From assembly GCA_937128575.1 (NCBI GenBank), contig CAKZMN010000271.1:1-5844 (forward strand): a stretch of DNA of 5,844 bases, read 5' to 3'. This DNA comes from an uncultured Alphaproteobacteria bacterium. Lineage in GTDB: Bacteria; Pseudomonadota; Alphaproteobacteria; Micavibrionales; Micavibrionaceae. The position numbers and the translations under genes were made by a program. Below, piece by piece: positions 5,773-5,844 of the stretch (position 1 is its first letter; every line of letters starts with the position of its first letter). Under the pieces are notes generated by a model that saw only the letters and a list, made by a program, of their open reading frames with translations, had not been told where the DNA came from and made no database searches.

Positions 5773-5809
5773 ATCATATGTAAATATAATATTATTACCC
5801 ACTTGTCAA
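5773..5809 (-). promoter_or_regulatory. Candidate promoter of the 237-aa gene
   Basis: A perfect -35 box TTGACA is read on the minus strand at 5809-5804. The -10 is ambiguous. TATATT (5788-5783) is a 5 of 6 match at a short 15-base spacing, and TATTTA (5786-5781) is a weaker match at 17 bases. TATGAT (5778-5773) is a good -10 but too far away to use this -35. A 10-base palindrome, ATAATATTAT (5795-5786), lies between the boxes and could be an operator, although such AT-rich palindromes arise easily by chance. No regulator gene is visible nearby. Confidence 0.45.
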
Positions 5810-5844
5810 ATAAATCTCCGCTTGAATGCGGCCCCGTCTTTGTT

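Noticed and set aside
5818..5831. Small hairpin CCGC-6-GCGG near the right edge
   Set aside because: A stem of only four pairs without a following T-run is too weak to call a terminator.
5806..5844. Possible C-terminal tail of a further minus-strand gene (KDGAAFKRRFI then stop)
   Set aside because: Only 12 codons are visible and other frames are also open, so it cannot be told from chance; it would also overlap the TTGACA box.

Overview
The window looks like chromosomal DNA from an alphaproteobacterium of moderate GC content. The evidence is gene content and order: erpA diverges from dgt, and dgt is followed on the minus strand by a SPOR-domain membrane protein, nagZ and scpA. This matches a block known from many alphaproteobacteria (erpA / dgt - argS - SPOR - nagZ - scpA - scpB - tat genes). 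I cannot name the genus from the sequence alone.

Layout from right to left, which is the direction of transcription for all genes but one. At 5752-5039 is an unrecognised 237-residue protein. After 38 bases comes a 73-residue basic protein (5000-4779) that ends in a tandem GFGFKS repeat. The single plus-strand gene, erpA (4465-4782), runs toward it, and the two stop codons interlock. Only 28 bases separate the start codons of erpA and dgt (dgt at 4436-3204). The SPOR gene (3154-1973) follows 49 bases after dgt. An unrecognised 126-residue ORF with a TTG start (1897-1517) has its own candidate promoter and is poorer in GC than its neighbours. Then come nagZ (1463-483) and the N-terminal half of scpA (483 to the window edge), joined by an overlapping TAATG stop-start.

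The known genes are housekeeping: iron-sulfur cluster delivery (ErpA), dNTP hydrolysis (Dgt-like), septal peptidoglycan binding (SPOR), muropeptide recycling (NagZ) and chromosome condensation (ScpA). Cell-wall turnover, division and chromosome segregation are thus grouped in one likely transcription unit.

The accessory parts are the 126-residue ORF inside the conserved block and the two unrecognised genes at the right. The main departures from expectation are the absence of argS between dgt and the SPOR gene, a likely leaderless erpA transcript from a perfect TATAAT box, and a hairpin that may hide the ribosome site of the 126-residue ORF in read-through RNA. I see no tRNA, rRNA, CRISPR array, transposase or insertion sequence. 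Every gap between genes is under 100 bases.
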